Notes: a model not told the origin generated them from the letters alone. 64,000 bases of DNA from Thermoleophilaceae bacterium (GCA_016462645.1 JAEMSX010000005.1:1-64000); one strand, 5' to 3'. Shown: positions 1-8,019, counted from the stretch's first letter. Translations and numbers: made by a program.

Positions 1-2
1 TG

Positions 3-1313
3 ATGCTCAAGAAGGAGCTGCGGCCCGCGGTCGCCGCCCCCGACGACCTTGCCGGCGCCTTCACGCGCCTGACGAACCTCGACGACGCGGTCACGGAGGC
101 GTTCGATGATGACGACGAGGACGAGGCAGTACAGCTCGATGTGCGCGAGACCGCGTCCGATGCGCCGGTCGTCAAGCTGATCAACTCGATTCTCGTGCAG
201 GCCGTCACGGTCGGCGCGTCCGACCTCCACTTCGAGCCCGAGGGCAAGGAGATGCGCGTGCGTTTCCGCGTGGACGGCGTGCTCCAGCGCGCCACCACCG
301 TGCCGCGCAAGATGGTCAGCGGCATGATCAGCCGCCTCAAGATCATGGCCGACATGAACATCGCCGAGAAGCGCGTTCCGCAGGACGGCCGTGTGGCCCT
401 GCGCGTCGGCGCGGTCTCGGTCGACCTCCGTGTCGTGACGCTCCCGTCTGTCTTCGGCGAGAAGGTCGTCATCCGAATCCTCGACAAGTCCTCCACGCAG
501 CTCACCTTCGACGATCTCGGAATGGACGGCATCGCCGGCGAGCGCTTCAAGACCGGATTCATGAGCCCGTACGGCGCTGTGCTCGTGACCGGCCCGACCG
601 GCTCCGGTAAGACCACTTCGCTCTACGCCGCGGTCAACCAGCTGAACACGATCGAGCGCTCGATCCTCACGATCGAGGACCCCGTCGAGTACCAGCTCAA
701 CGGCATCTCGCAGGTGCAGGTCAACAACAAAGCGGGCCTCACGTTCGCCGCCGGACTACGAGCCGCGCTGCGCTCTGACCCGGACATCATCATGGTCGGT
801 GAAATTCGAGACGGAGAGACGGCCCAGATCGCGATCGAGGCCGCCCTGACCGGTCACCTCGTGCTCTCGACCCTGCACACCAATGACGCGTCGACCACGG
901 TCACCCGACTCTCCGAAATGGGCGTCGAGCCCTTCCTGACCGCGACTTCGCTGGAAGTCGTCGTCAACCAGCGCCTCGCGCGCCGCGTCTGCCCGCACTG
1001 CGCGGAACCGGTCACGATCTCTGCCGAATCGCTGCGTGTCAGCGGTTTCACGGCCGACAAGGACATCGAGGCCGTCCAGGCTGTCGGTTGTCCGCGCTGC
1101 TCGAACGGTTACAAGGGTCGCGTCGGTCTGTATGAGGTGCTGCCGATCAGCGAGACGATCCGCTCGATGATCCTCGAGCGCGCAAACAGCCAGGAAATCG
1201 AGATCCAGGCCGTCGAGGAGGGCATGGACACGCTGCGCCAGGCCGGCCTCGCGAAGATCATCGACGGCAAGACCACTGTTGAAGAAGTTTCCCGCGTCAC
1301 AGGTGTGACATGA
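3..1313 (+). CDS. pilB: Type IV pilus assembly ATPase PilB (5'-partial)
   Basis: Hexameric cytoplasmic ATPase that powers pilus extension by acting on PilC/PilM. The visible 436 residues contain Walker A GPTGSGKTT near residue 197, Walker B DPDIIMVGEIRD near 259, a His box (STLHTNDA) and the PilB/GspE-type tetracysteine zinc site (CPHC about 332, CPRC about 364). Full-length PilB proteins are about 550 residues with an N-terminal MshEN domain that is missing here, and the first ATG lies at base 3, so the real start is probably left of the window and this ATG may be internal. It heads the pilT-pilC-pilA series. Family assignment is secure; the start is not. Confidence 0.95.
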   Translation: MLKKELRPAVAAPDDLAGAFTRLTNLDDAVTEAFDDDDEDEAVQLDVRETASDAPVVKLINSILVQAVTVGASDLHFEPEGKEMRVRFRVDGVLQRATTVPRKMVSGMISRLKIMADMNIAEKRVPQDGRVALRVGAVSVDLRVVTLPSVFGEKVVIRILDKSSTQLTFDDLGMDGIAGERFKTGFMSPYGAVLVTGPTGSGKTTSLYAAVNQLNTIERSILTIEDPVEYQLNGISQVQVNNKAGLTFAAGLRAALRSDPDIIMVGEIRDGETAQIAIEAALTGHLVLSTLHTNDASTTVTRLSEMGVEPFLTATSLEVVVNQRLARRVCPHCAEPVTISAESLRVSGFTADKDIEAVQAVGCPRCSNGYKGRVGLYEVLPISETIRSMILERANSQEIEIQAVEEGMDTLRQAGLAKIIDGKTTVEEVSRVTGVT

Positions 1314-1357
1314 GCCGACCCGCACAGATCGCAGTGCAGAGCTAAGGGGAGAGGGCG

Positions 1358-1453
1358 ATGCTGCCGACAAGCAATGAGAAGCAGTTCAGAACCGTGTTCG
1401 GGATCCTCCGCCCGCCGTCACGGCAATACGACTTCAGAAAGATTTCTGGATGA
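1358..1453 (+). CDS. 31-residue leader ORF coupled to pilT
   Basis: ATG at 1358 follows a strong purine-rich ribosome site (AAGGGGAGAGGG, about 1343-1355). The frame runs 31 codons and stops at TGA 1451-1453, overlapping the pilT ATG (1450-1452) as ATGA. pilT itself has no good Shine-Dalgarno sequence, so ribosomes probably load here and re-initiate at pilT. The peptide starts MLPTSNEK and ends RKISG; no signal or membrane segment is visible and I recognise no family. It may be a true small protein or only a translational-coupling device. A similar mini-ORF precedes the second pilin gene. Confidence 0.6.
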   Translation: MLPTSNEKQFRTVFGILRPPSRQYDFRKISG

Positions 1454-2574
1454 GCACAGAGCAAGCAATCGACTTCGCAGACATCATCACGCAGATGGTG
1501 ACTCGCGGCGCGTCCGACCTTCACATCACGGCCGGCGCCCCGCCGACGATCCGCGAAAAGGGAACTCTCGTTCCGCTTAAGGGCTACCCGCCACTGACCC
1601 CGAACCAGACCCGCGCGATCATCTACGGAATCCTCTCCAACGACCAGCGCCAGCGCCTGGAGGAGAACCTCCAGCTCGACTTCGCGTACTCGGTTCCGCG
1701 CATGGCGCGTTTCCGCATCAACTGCTTCTTCCAGCGCAATGCGATGAGCGCCGCCTTCCGACTGATCCCTTCGGACATCAAGTCGATCGAAGAGCTCGCA
1801 CTCCCGCGCGTGATGCACGAGTTCGTGAACAAGCCGCGTGGTCTCGTGCTCGTGACCGGCCCGACCGGTTCCGGCAAGTCGACCTCGCTCGCGGCCGTGA
1901 TCAACGAGATCAACGAGACGCGTCACGACCACATCCTCACGATCGAGGACCCGATCGAGTTTCTGCACCGCCACAAGAACTGCATCGTCAACCAACGAGA
2001 GATCGGCACCGACGCCGAGGACTTCGCGCTCGGCCTCAAAGCCGCACTGCGTCAGGACCCGGACGTCATCCTCGTCGGCGAAATGCGAGACCTCGAGACG
2101 ATCGCAACCGCGCTCACCGCGGCTGAAACCGGTCACCTCGTGTTCGGCACGCTGCACACCCAGGACGCGTCCTCGACGATCGACCGTGTGATCGACGTCT
2201 TTCCACCGGCTCAGCAGGAGCAGGTGCGAGTCCAGCTTTCGATGGCGCTCCAGGGCGTCGTCACCCAGCAGCTTCTGCCGCGCGCCGACGGCACCGGCCG
2301 TGCCGCGGTCTGCGAGGTGCTGATCCCGACCCCCGCTATCCGCAACCTGATTCGCGAGGGCAAGACCCACCAGATCTACAGCGTGATCCAGACCGGTGGT
2401 CAGCACGGCATGCAGACGATGGACTCGGCGCTCGCCGACTTCGTCCGCGCCGGCGTGATCAGCCGCGCACTGGCGGAGACGCGTTCTTCTTCACCGGCAG
2501 ACCTCAAGCGCTTGATCGGCTCGGACGCAGCCGCGAGTGTTTCAGGACTCAACAGTCAGGGACAGGTCGCCTAG
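1450..2574 (+). CDS. pilT: Type IV pilus retraction ATPase PilT
   Basis: Hexameric ATPase that drives pilus disassembly, and so twitching or DNA uptake. The 374 residues match the family length. Visible: PAS-like N-terminal part, Walker A GPTGSGKST about 137-145, Walker B DPDVILVGEMRD about 204, His box GTLHTQDA, and the PilT-specific AIRNLIREGK motif near 296, which in studied PilT proteins is needed for retraction and separates PilT from PilB. There is no tetracysteine zinc site, again unlike PilB. The start at 1450 overlaps the stop of a short leader ORF (ATGA). pilC follows after 18 bases, so pilB, pilT and pilC are likely co-transcribed. Confidence 0.96.
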   Translation: MSTEQAIDFADIITQMVTRGASDLHITAGAPPTIREKGTLVPLKGYPPLTPNQTRAIIYGILSNDQRQRLEENLQLDFAYSVPRMARFRINCFFQRNAMSAAFRLIPSDIKSIEELALPRVMHEFVNKPRGLVLVTGPTGSGKSTSLAAVINEINETRHDHILTIEDPIEFLHRHKNCIVNQREIGTDAEDFALGLKAALRQDPDVILVGEMRDLETIATALTAAETGHLVFGTLHTQDASSTIDRVIDVFPPAQQEQVRVQLSMALQGVVTQQLLPRADGTGRAAVCEVLIPTPAIRNLIREGKTHQIYSVIQTGGQHGMQTMDSALADFVRAGVISRALAETRSSSPADLKRLIGSDAAASVSGLNSQGQVA

Positions 2575-2592
2575 CGGCATCGGAGAATCTGA

Positions 2593-3807
2593 ATGGCCGC
2601 GTACGCATACAAAGCAATCGATCCGGCGCTCGGGCGTCCGATCGAGGGTGAGATCGAGGCCGAGAACAAGCTCGGCGTAACCGAACACCTCCGCGGCAAG
2701 GGCCTCGTCGTTCTGCAGATCGACGAGCAGAAGAACACAGACGTCGGCGACCTCTTCGGCCGCTTCAAGAAGGTCAAGTCGAAGTCGCTGGTCGTCTTCA
2801 CGCGTCAGCTCTCAACGATGATCGACTCTGGTATGTCGCTGCTTCGCGCGATGTACATCCTCGAGGAGCAGACCGACGACGAGTTGCTCCAGGAGCGCAT
2901 CGCATCCGTCCGTGAGGACATCGAGGCCGGCTCGTCGCTCGGTGACGCGCTCGACCGTCACCCCGACACTTTCAACGAGCTCTATGTCGCAATGGTCCGC
3001 GCCGGTGAGGCAGGAGGAATCCTCGAGGACACACTCCGCCGCGTGGCAACCCAGCTTGAAAAGGACGAATCACTTCGCCGCCAAGTCAAGAGCGCGATGA
3101 TGTACCCGACGGTCATCATGATCTTCGCGTTCATCGTGCTCGTCGCACTGCTGACCTTCCTGGTGCCGGTCTTCTCGGGAATCTTCAAGGACCTCGGCAG
3201 CGAACTGCCGATGATCACCCAGATCTGCGTCTCGATGTCGAACGCGATCCACAAGTACTGGTACATCCTGATCTTTGCGCCGCCAGCGCTCTGGTTCGGC
3301 TTCAAGAAGTGGAAGGCAACTCCGACGGGCCACCGCCTGTGGCACAAGTTCCTTCTGCGGATTCCGTTCAAGATCGGCGACATCATCCACAAGGTCGCGC
3401 TAGCGCGCTGGGCACGCTCGTTCGCCTCGCTCACCGCGGCCGGCGTGCCGATCCTGCAATGCATCGACACAGCGGGGCGCACGGCGGGCAACAACGAGAT
3501 TCTCCTGGCCATGGAGGGCGTGCAGCACTCGGTCGAGACGGGAGGGACGGTCGCGGCGCCGCTGAAGGCATCGCCGGTGTTCCCGTCGATGGTCGGTCAC
3601 ATGATCAGCTCCGGTGAGGAAACCGGTGCGCTCGACCAGATGCTGAGCAAGGTCGCAGACTTTTATGAGGACGAGGTGGACGCAGCCGTCAAGGCGCTGA
3701 CATCGATCCTTGAGCCGGTGATGATCATCATCGTCGGTGGCGTCGTCGGCTTCATCGTCGTGGCGATGTACATGCCGATGTTCAAGCTCTACGACAAGGT
3801 TCAATAA
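2593..3807 (+). CDS. pilC: Type IV pilus inner-membrane platform protein PilC
   Basis: Polytopic membrane protein that couples PilB/PilT to the growing pilus base. The 404 residues contain two GspF-type four-helix domains (about 68-190 and 270-392) and three hydrophobic segments: about 173-195 (IMIFAFIVLVALLTFLVPVF), about 218-236 and about 376-398. The repeated FxRQLSTMIDSG and FASLTAAGVPI motifs mark the two GspF halves. Start ATG 2593 comes 18 bases after the pilT stop. A hairpin follows the gene at 3820-3843, so the pilB-T-C unit may end here. Confidence 0.95.
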   Translation: MAAYAYKAIDPALGRPIEGEIEAENKLGVTEHLRGKGLVVLQIDEQKNTDVGDLFGRFKKVKSKSLVVFTRQLSTMIDSGMSLLRAMYILEEQTDDELLQERIASVREDIEAGSSLGDALDRHPDTFNELYVAMVRAGEAGGILEDTLRRVATQLEKDESLRRQVKSAMMYPTVIMIFAFIVLVALLTFLVPVFSGIFKDLGSELPMITQICVSMSNAIHKYWYILIFAPPALWFGFKKWKATPTGHRLWHKFLLRIPFKIGDIIHKVALARWARSFASLTAAGVPILQCIDTAGRTAGNNEILLAMEGVQHSVETGGTVAAPLKASPVFPSMVGHMISSGEETGALDQMLSKVADFYEDEVDAAVKALTSILEPVMIIIVGGVVGFIVVAMYMPMFKLYDKVQ

Positions 3808-3819
3808 CGCGTCCAGATC

Positions 3820-3843
3820 GCAGGGATTCCTGGAAATCCCTGC
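3820..3843 (+). terminator. Hairpin after pilC, possible terminator
   Basis: Perfect 9-bp stem GCAGGGATT / AATCCCTGC with a 6-nt loop, 12 bases after the pilC stop. A T-rich tract (TTTTGTT) starts about 10 bases beyond the stem, further than in a canonical intrinsic terminator, so it could instead be an mRNA-end stabiliser. It separates the ATPase genes from the pilin genes. Confidence 0.45.
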
Positions 3844-4074
3844 ATTAGAGCGGTTTTGTTGGCGCATGATCGGCGTGTATCAGGCTGCGCTGAACCTCTG
3901 GTTGCAAGACATCGGTCATTCGTCCATCAGGTGTCCAACCTAGGTCAAGTATCTGGCACGACCGTTCGATAACGCTCGGGACAGGACAGCAGCCTGGGAT
4001 CGGTGGGCGACATTTCGCTCGCTCCTCCGAAACAAGAAACAACCGGGCAATTTTCGTAAGAGGAGCAAGTTCAA
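3844..4074 (+). promoter_or_regulatory. pilA1 upstream region with ACCTAGGT palindrome
   Basis: This 231-bp non-coding stretch presumably holds the major pilin promoter. It contains the 8-bp palindrome ACCTAGGT at 3938-3945; related CCTAGG elements precede the second pilin and the pilV-like gene. A clear ribosome site AAGAGGAGC lies at about 4059-4067, 7-8 bases before the pilA1 ATG. I could not assign a convincing -35/-10 pair. Confidence 0.4.
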
Positions 4075-4590
4075 ATGTTTGAAAAAATCCGCAACCGCGC
4101 TGAGAGCGAAGAGGGCTTCACCCTTATCGAACTCCTCGTGGTCATCCTGATCATCGGCATCCTTGCCGCGATCGCCATTCCGTCATTCCTGAACCAGCGC
4201 TACAAGGGTCAGGACGCATGTGCCAAGTCAATGGTCAAGCAGATGCAGACGGCTGCCAAGACGTACCAGACCGACAACAACACCTACGCCAACATGACGC
4301 TCGGACCGCTCACCGCGATCGAGAGCTCGATCACCGGTTCGACGGCGCAGGGTAACTGTGCCCCGGCCCCCGCGCCGATCGGCACCGCTGCTGCAGGTGG
4401 TATCTGCAACGGCACCACACCGACCGACTCGGTCAGTTACTGCGTAAGTGCTTTGTCGCTGAGCGGCAACACGTTCGCGATCTCCGAGGCTGGTGCCGGC
4501 GTGATCCGAGGCTGCACGATCAAGGCCGACGGAAACGCAGGTGGGTGCAAGGGAACGGCAGGCTCAGCCGCCGCGAACGGCACCTGGTAG
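4075..4590 (+). CDS. pilA: Type IV major pilin PilA (copy 1)
   Basis: Structural pilus subunit. It has a 14-residue charged leader ending in EEG, prepilin peptidase cleavage before F in G^FTLIE, the essential Glu at +5, and a hydrophobic helix of about 24 residues (LLVVILIIGILAAIAIPSFL). The globular part of the 171-residue protein has six cysteines (DAC, GNC, GIC, SYC, RGC, GGC), suggesting three disulphides. The ribosome site AGGAG is well placed and a strong terminator follows, so this gene can be expressed on its own at a high level. The paralogue at 4783 shares the cysteine order and the KGQDACAK segment. Confidence 0.95.
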   Translation: MFEKIRNRAESEEGFTLIELLVVILIIGILAAIAIPSFLNQRYKGQDACAKSMVKQMQTAAKTYQTDNNTYANMTLGPLTAIESSITGSTAQGNCAPAPAPIGTAAAGGICNGTTPTDSVSYCVSALSLSGNTFAISEAGAGVIRGCTIKADGNAGGCKGTAGSAAANGTW

Positions 4591-4614
4591 TTCAAGCCGA
4601 CACAAGCTGTTCAG

Positions 4615-4640
4615 AAAGGGGCGCCGCATGGCGCCCCTTT
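4615..4640 (+). terminator. Rho-independent terminator after pilA1
   Basis: An 11-bp perfect stem AAAGGGGCGCC / GGCGCCCCTTT with a GCAT tetraloop, followed by CTT. It lies 25 bases after the pilA1 stop and is the clearest terminator in the window. It should uncouple pilA1 from the second pilin gene. Confidence 0.85.
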
Positions 4641-4652
4641 CTTGTGGTCGCA

Positions 4653-4683
4653 GAGGGCCGGGAGCATTGAGTTCCCGGCCCTC
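4653..4683 (+). terminator. Second hairpin after pilA1
   Basis: An 11-bp perfect stem GAGGGCCGGGA / TCCCGGCCCTC with a 9-nt loop, 12 bases beyond the first terminator. It has no T-tract. It may act as a back-up stop, or protect a processed 3' end of the abundant pilin mRNA. Confidence 0.5.
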
Positions 4684-4736
4684 GGCCATTTAACTATGGA
4701 AGCTAACTATTGGGTCGATTGTCCATGGGGGGCTGG

Positions 4737-4744
4737 CCCTAGGG
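4737..4744. promoter_or_regulatory. CCCTAGGG palindrome upstream of pilA2
   Basis: An 8-bp palindrome 38 bases before the pilA2 start. Two TAACTAT direct repeats lie further upstream (from 4691 and 4704) and could contribute -10-like elements. It resembles ACCTAGGT before pilA1 (3938) and the split ACCCTA/TAGGGT repeat before the pilV-like gene (6132-6155). Being a binding site is an inference. Confidence 0.3.
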
Positions 4745-4762
4745 TCGCGTAACGGAGCGTTG

Positions 4763-4786
4763 ATGCCGACAAACGATGGACGATGA
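4763..4786 (+). CDS. 7-codon mini-ORF coupled to pilA2
   Basis: ATG 4763 sits 6 bases after GGAG (4754-4757) and encodes MPTNDGR, ending in TGA 4784-4786, which overlaps the pilA2 ATG as ATGA. pilA2 has no closer ribosome site and no alternative in-frame start down to the stop at 4750, so loading at the mini-ORF and re-initiation is the simplest reading. The start region resembles the leader ORF before pilT (shared CCGACAA and a following ATG). Confidence 0.5.
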   Translation: MPTNDGR

Positions 4787-5259
4787 TTCGCGACCGCTCA
4801 CGCAATCTCGGCAGCTCAGAAGGTTTCACGCTCATCGAGCTGCTCGTAGTAATCCTGATTATCGGCGTCCTCGCCGCGATCGCACTACCCGCATTTCTCG
4901 GCCAGCGTTCAAAGGGCCAGGACGCCTGCGCGAAAGCGATGGTCAAGAACATGCAGACCGCGATGATGAGCTACCAGGCGGAGACGGGAAGCTTCGCGAA
5001 CGCATCGCTCCCGTCACTGACGGCGATCGACGCGACGATTGCGGACGGCGGCTGCGGGGCGGCATCGACCTCTCAGATCGGCAGCGCCAACAGTGGACCC
5101 GGAGCCTGCGTCGTCGGCGCTCCCGCTCCTGCCGGCTACTGCATCTCCTACGACTCCGAGTCCGGGAATCGCTTCAGCATGTCCGAGAGCGGAACGGGGA
5201 TCGTCCGTACATGCACGGTGGCCTCGGCCGGCGGCTGCAAGCCATCCGGCCTGTGGTAG
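4783..5259 (+). CDS. pilA: Type IV pilin PilA (copy 2)
   Basis: A second pilin of 158 residues, clearly paralogous to the one at 4075. It has a 14-residue leader ending SSEG, cleavage G^FTLIE with Glu at +5, and an almost identical transmembrane helix with GVLAAIALPAFL. The shared KGQDACAK segment follows, with the same six-cysteine order (DAC, GGC, GAC, GYC, RTC, GGC). It lies after the strong pilA1 terminator, so it needs its own promoter or read-through, and could be a minor or condition-specific subunit. pilD follows after 63 bases. Start choice rests on the leader motif and the ATGA overlap. Confidence 0.92.
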   Translation: MIRDRSRNLGSSEGFTLIELLVVILIIGVLAAIALPAFLGQRSKGQDACAKAMVKNMQTAMMSYQAETGSFANASLPSLTAIDATIADGGCGAASTSQIGSANSGPGACVVGAPAPAGYCISYDSESGNRFSMSESGTGIVRTCTVASAGGCKPSGLW

Positions 5260-5322
5260 CCGGGCGGACCCCACGCGCAACTACCGTAGGAAAGGCGTCC
5301 GGCGCGGCGAATTTCCTGATCT

Positions 5323-6108
5323 ATGTCGAGCAACTCTGAGACCCTCGTAGTCGCCCTCGCGCTTTTCCTCTTCGGACTTCCGCTCGGCAGCTTTTTCAAT
5401 GTTGTGGCCTACCGCCTGCCGCGCGGCCAGAAGCCGTGGAGTCCGTCGCGCTCGCACTGCCCGAGCTGTGACGCGCAGATTTCCGCGCGTGACAACCTTC
5501 CGGTGGTCGGCTGGCTGCTGCTGCGCGGCAAGTGCCGCAACTGCGGCGCAACGATCTCGTGGCGCTACCCGGCCTTCGAGTTCATCACCGCGGCCCTGTT
5601 TGCCGCCTGCGGCGTCAAGTTCGGCTGGCACCTCACGCTGATCCCGGCGCTGCTGCTGGTCTCGACGCTCGTGATCGTCGCGAACTCAGACCTTGACATG
5701 CGGATCGTTCCGAACCAGGTCCTGTTCATCTCGCTGCTGGCCGGCGTGGTCGCGATGGCGCTCGCGTATCCCGACGACTGGCTGACCTGGACGCTGTCGG
5801 CCGTGATCGCCTTCGTGGTGATGCTGCTTGTCGCACTCGCGTACCCGCGGGGGATGGGAATGGGCGACGTCAAACTCGCCGGCGTGATGGGTCTGTACCT
5901 CGGGCGGGCGATCGCGCCATCGATGCTCATGGCGTTTTTCCTCGGCACCGTGGTCGGGCTCGGCGTGATGGCGCTCCGCGGGGTCAAGGCCGGTCGCAAG
6001 ACGGCGCTGCCGTTCGCGCCATTCATGTCACTGGGCGGCGTGTTCGGCATCTTCTGGGGCGAAGATGTCGTGCAGTGGTACCTGGACACCTTCGCAAACA
6101 AGGGTTGA
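5323..6108 (+). CDS. pilD: Prepilin peptidase PilD
   Basis: Membrane aspartyl protease that removes the leader of prepilins and N-methylates the new N-terminus. The 261 residues show the N-terminal zinc tetracysteine region (CPSC ... CRNC, about 44-73), the first catalytic aspartate in SDLDMR about 122-127, and the second in the family signature GMGDVKLAG about 178-186, set among about seven hydrophobic segments. The presence of both cytosolic cysteine pairs suggests it also has methyltransferase activity. It acts on the two pilins and the pilin-like proteins encoded around it. Start ATG 5323 gives a standard N-terminus. Confidence 0.95.
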   Translation: MSSNSETLVVALALFLFGLPLGSFFNVVAYRLPRGQKPWSPSRSHCPSCDAQISARDNLPVVGWLLLRGKCRNCGATISWRYPAFEFITAALFAACGVKFGWHLTLIPALLLVSTLVIVANSDLDMRIVPNQVLFISLLAGVVAMALAYPDDWLTWTLSAVIAFVVMLLVALAYPRGMGMGDVKLAGVMGLYLGRAIAPSMLMAFFLGTVVGLGVMALRGVKAGRKTALPFAPFMSLGGVFGIFWGEDVVQWYLDTFANKG

Positions 6109-6131
6109 GCGTCCAAATCCGTGGGTTGGTG

Positions 6132-6155
6132 ACCCTATGGTGGTCGCTTTAGGGT
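6132..6155. promoter_or_regulatory. Inverted repeat ACCCTA-N12-TAGGGT upstream of pilV-like gene
   Basis: Six-base arms at 6132-6137 and 6150-6155 flank 12 bases. A -35-like TTGACC begins at 6155. The arms resemble the halves of the CCTAGG palindromes before the two pilin genes. Possible operator for the minor-pilin transcript; inference only. Confidence 0.3.
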
Positions 6156-6224
6156 TGACCCATATTTTGGACAAATGGGTGAGCGGCGGCATTTCGCAAC
6201 TCAAGCGAATGCCTTTGCTGACCG

Positions 6225-8015
6225 ATGTTTGGTGACATGCATGGATCGCATTCACTCTTTGGCCTGCTTGGTCGACGGCTCAAGGACGAGCGGGGATGGG
6301 CACTGGTTGACGCGCTCGCGTCCGCTGTCGTTGTCGTTCTGGCCTTCGTCGGCACAACCATGGCCTTCAACGGGGCCACCGCGAGCGTCTCGCGCGACCA
6401 GAAGAAGACGCAGGCGATGATCGTCGCCCAGAACGAGTTGAACTCGCTGCGTGGGCTCGGCCAGCGCAAGATCTCAAGAGAATTGCCGAGCGACCCGCCG
6501 GGTCTTCTTGACATGAACGGCACGACCAAGACCGTCACCTATCGCGGCGTGGACTACAACGTCGCGTACAACGCGTATTACGTGACGGGGCTTGGAAGCG
6601 ACCAGCAGGACGCCTGCTCAGTCGCGTACTCATCTGGTGGTGGCTCCGCGCGCTACATCTATATGCGCGTGAGGGTGACCTACGCCGGTCAGGGCACGTC
6701 GTCGAATTCGTCGAATCAGTATCTCTCTGCCCCGGCTTCGCTCGACTCGTACTACTCGCCCGAGGGTGGAGGCGTGCAGTCCGACACCGGAACGTTGCGC
6801 ATCTACATCCTCAACCGCAACGCGCAGGTTGCCAGTTATTCGGGAGCCGTGACGCTGAAGGCGGTTGGTTCGTCTTCGCTGATCCCGCCGCAGACGACCA
6901 ACGCGTCGACCGGGTGCTACCTCTTCACCGGCCTTGAGCGCAACACGTACGTGGTGAGCGTCTCGGGCGTCGGTACGCGACAGGACATGTACATGTCGAA
7001 CACGGCCACCGGCGGTGGCACCGTCAGCACGCCGGTCGTGGTCCCGGATCGCGGCTCGATCTCGCGCGACGTCCGGATTGACGATCCCGTGACGGTGACG
7101 CCGAAGTTCTACGTCTCGACGGGAAGCCTGTCGAAGTACGAGGTTCGGGGATCCAACGGCAACCTCAACGGCATCACCGCCCTGACGGCCAATTCGACCC
7201 CTTGGTGGATCGCTGGATCGAGTCAGATCAAGTCCTCACCGACGGTGGACTTCAGCGCGCTGCCGAATGGACTCGCCTTCATGCCGCACACTGCTGCGCC
7301 GGCGAGCACCTACCCCGACAAGATGTTCCCTTCGCCGCAGGGCTACTCGGCGTACGCCGGCCCATGTGAAGCGAGCGACCCGAACGTGGGTGCGGCCGAG
7401 GGCGTGAACAACTACGCCCAGATTCCGTCGTCGCCTTCGGATTCCGCCTGGACGCCGGGAGGCAACTACAACTCGACCGAACTCTGGCTTTCGCAGATCC
7501 GCGCAACCTTGTCGCTCGATCCCGCTCCAAAGCCGACATCCGGGATCGCACGCCTCACGACGTACTACTGGGATCAGACACTTTCCACCACCGGGGGCAG
7601 TGTCTGGGTGCGGTTGAACTCTGACGTCGAAGGCGGTAACACCTCGCCGCGCTGCCGCTCCAACTTCTCATCTTTCGGCGCCTGGGTGCGACTGCCGGGA
7701 ACTATTTCAAGCGCGGGCGCGTTCCTCAGTGACAACGCCGAATCGCTTCCCCCTGGTACCTACGACATCTGCGTGAAGATGCCGTACCGCTACACGAGCG
7801 GAACTTCGAGCAGCTCTTACACAAGCCCGACGCTCGGGTCCGGTACGACCACCACCAGCGACCGCTGGGGCTACATCAGCTGGAGCGCGCAGCCGCTGTT
7901 CTACAAGAGTTTCCTCGCCAAAACCGCCGCGTTCTCATGGAACTCAAACGCGAGAGATCTCGACCCGACCGGGCCCGCCGACGCAACGTTCAGCACCACC
8001 GATTGCACTGCCTAG
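6225..8015 (+). CDS. Large PilV-like minor pilin
   Basis: A 596-residue protein with a short basic leader ending DERG, then a 24-residue hydrophobic segment (WALVDALASAVVVVLAFVG). This is a class III signal, but +1 is Trp and +5 is Asp, not Glu. The remainder is Ser/Thr/Gly/Tyr-rich and looks like extracellular beta structure, far larger than typical minor pilins (about 150-200 residues). It sits directly upstream of PilW- and PilX-like genes, the standard minor-pilin order, so a priming or tip-adhesin role is inferred. ATG 6240 is an alternative start; neither has a good ribosome site, and an 81-codon ORF in another frame overlaps the start. Confidence 0.75.
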   Translation: MFGDMHGSHSLFGLLGRRLKDERGWALVDALASAVVVVLAFVGTTMAFNGATASVSRDQKKTQAMIVAQNELNSLRGLGQRKISRELPSDPPGLLDMNGTTKTVTYRGVDYNVAYNAYYVTGLGSDQQDACSVAYSSGGGSARYIYMRVRVTYAGQGTSSNSSNQYLSAPASLDSYYSPEGGGVQSDTGTLRIYILNRNAQVASYSGAVTLKAVGSSSLIPPQTTNASTGCYLFTGLERNTYVVSVSGVGTRQDMYMSNTATGGGTVSTPVVVPDRGSISRDVRIDDPVTVTPKFYVSTGSLSKYEVRGSNGNLNGITALTANSTPWWIAGSSQIKSSPTVDFSALPNGLAFMPHTAAPASTYPDKMFPSPQGYSAYAGPCEASDPNVGAAEGVNNYAQIPSSPSDSAWTPGGNYNSTELWLSQIRATLSLDPAPKPTSGIARLTTYYWDQTLSTTGGSVWVRLNSDVEGGNTSPRCRSNFSSFGAWVRLPGTISSAGAFLSDNAESLPPGTYDICVKMPYRYTSGTSSSSYTSPTLGSGTTTTSDRWGYISWSAQPLFYKSFLAKTAAFSWNSNARDLDPTGPADATFSTTDCTA

Positions 8016-8019
8016 GGCG

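Noticed and set aside
1342-2406. 354-codon ORF opposite pilT, and similar long antisense ORFs opposite pyrG, rpoD and the Ig-repeat gene
   Set aside because: All mirror strongly supported genes and show biased low-complexity composition without motifs.
6174-6420. 81-codon ORF across the pilV-like start
   Set aside because: It reads Arg/Ser-rich in a frame out of phase with the class III signal of the PilV-like protein; the long 596-residue frame is the coding one.
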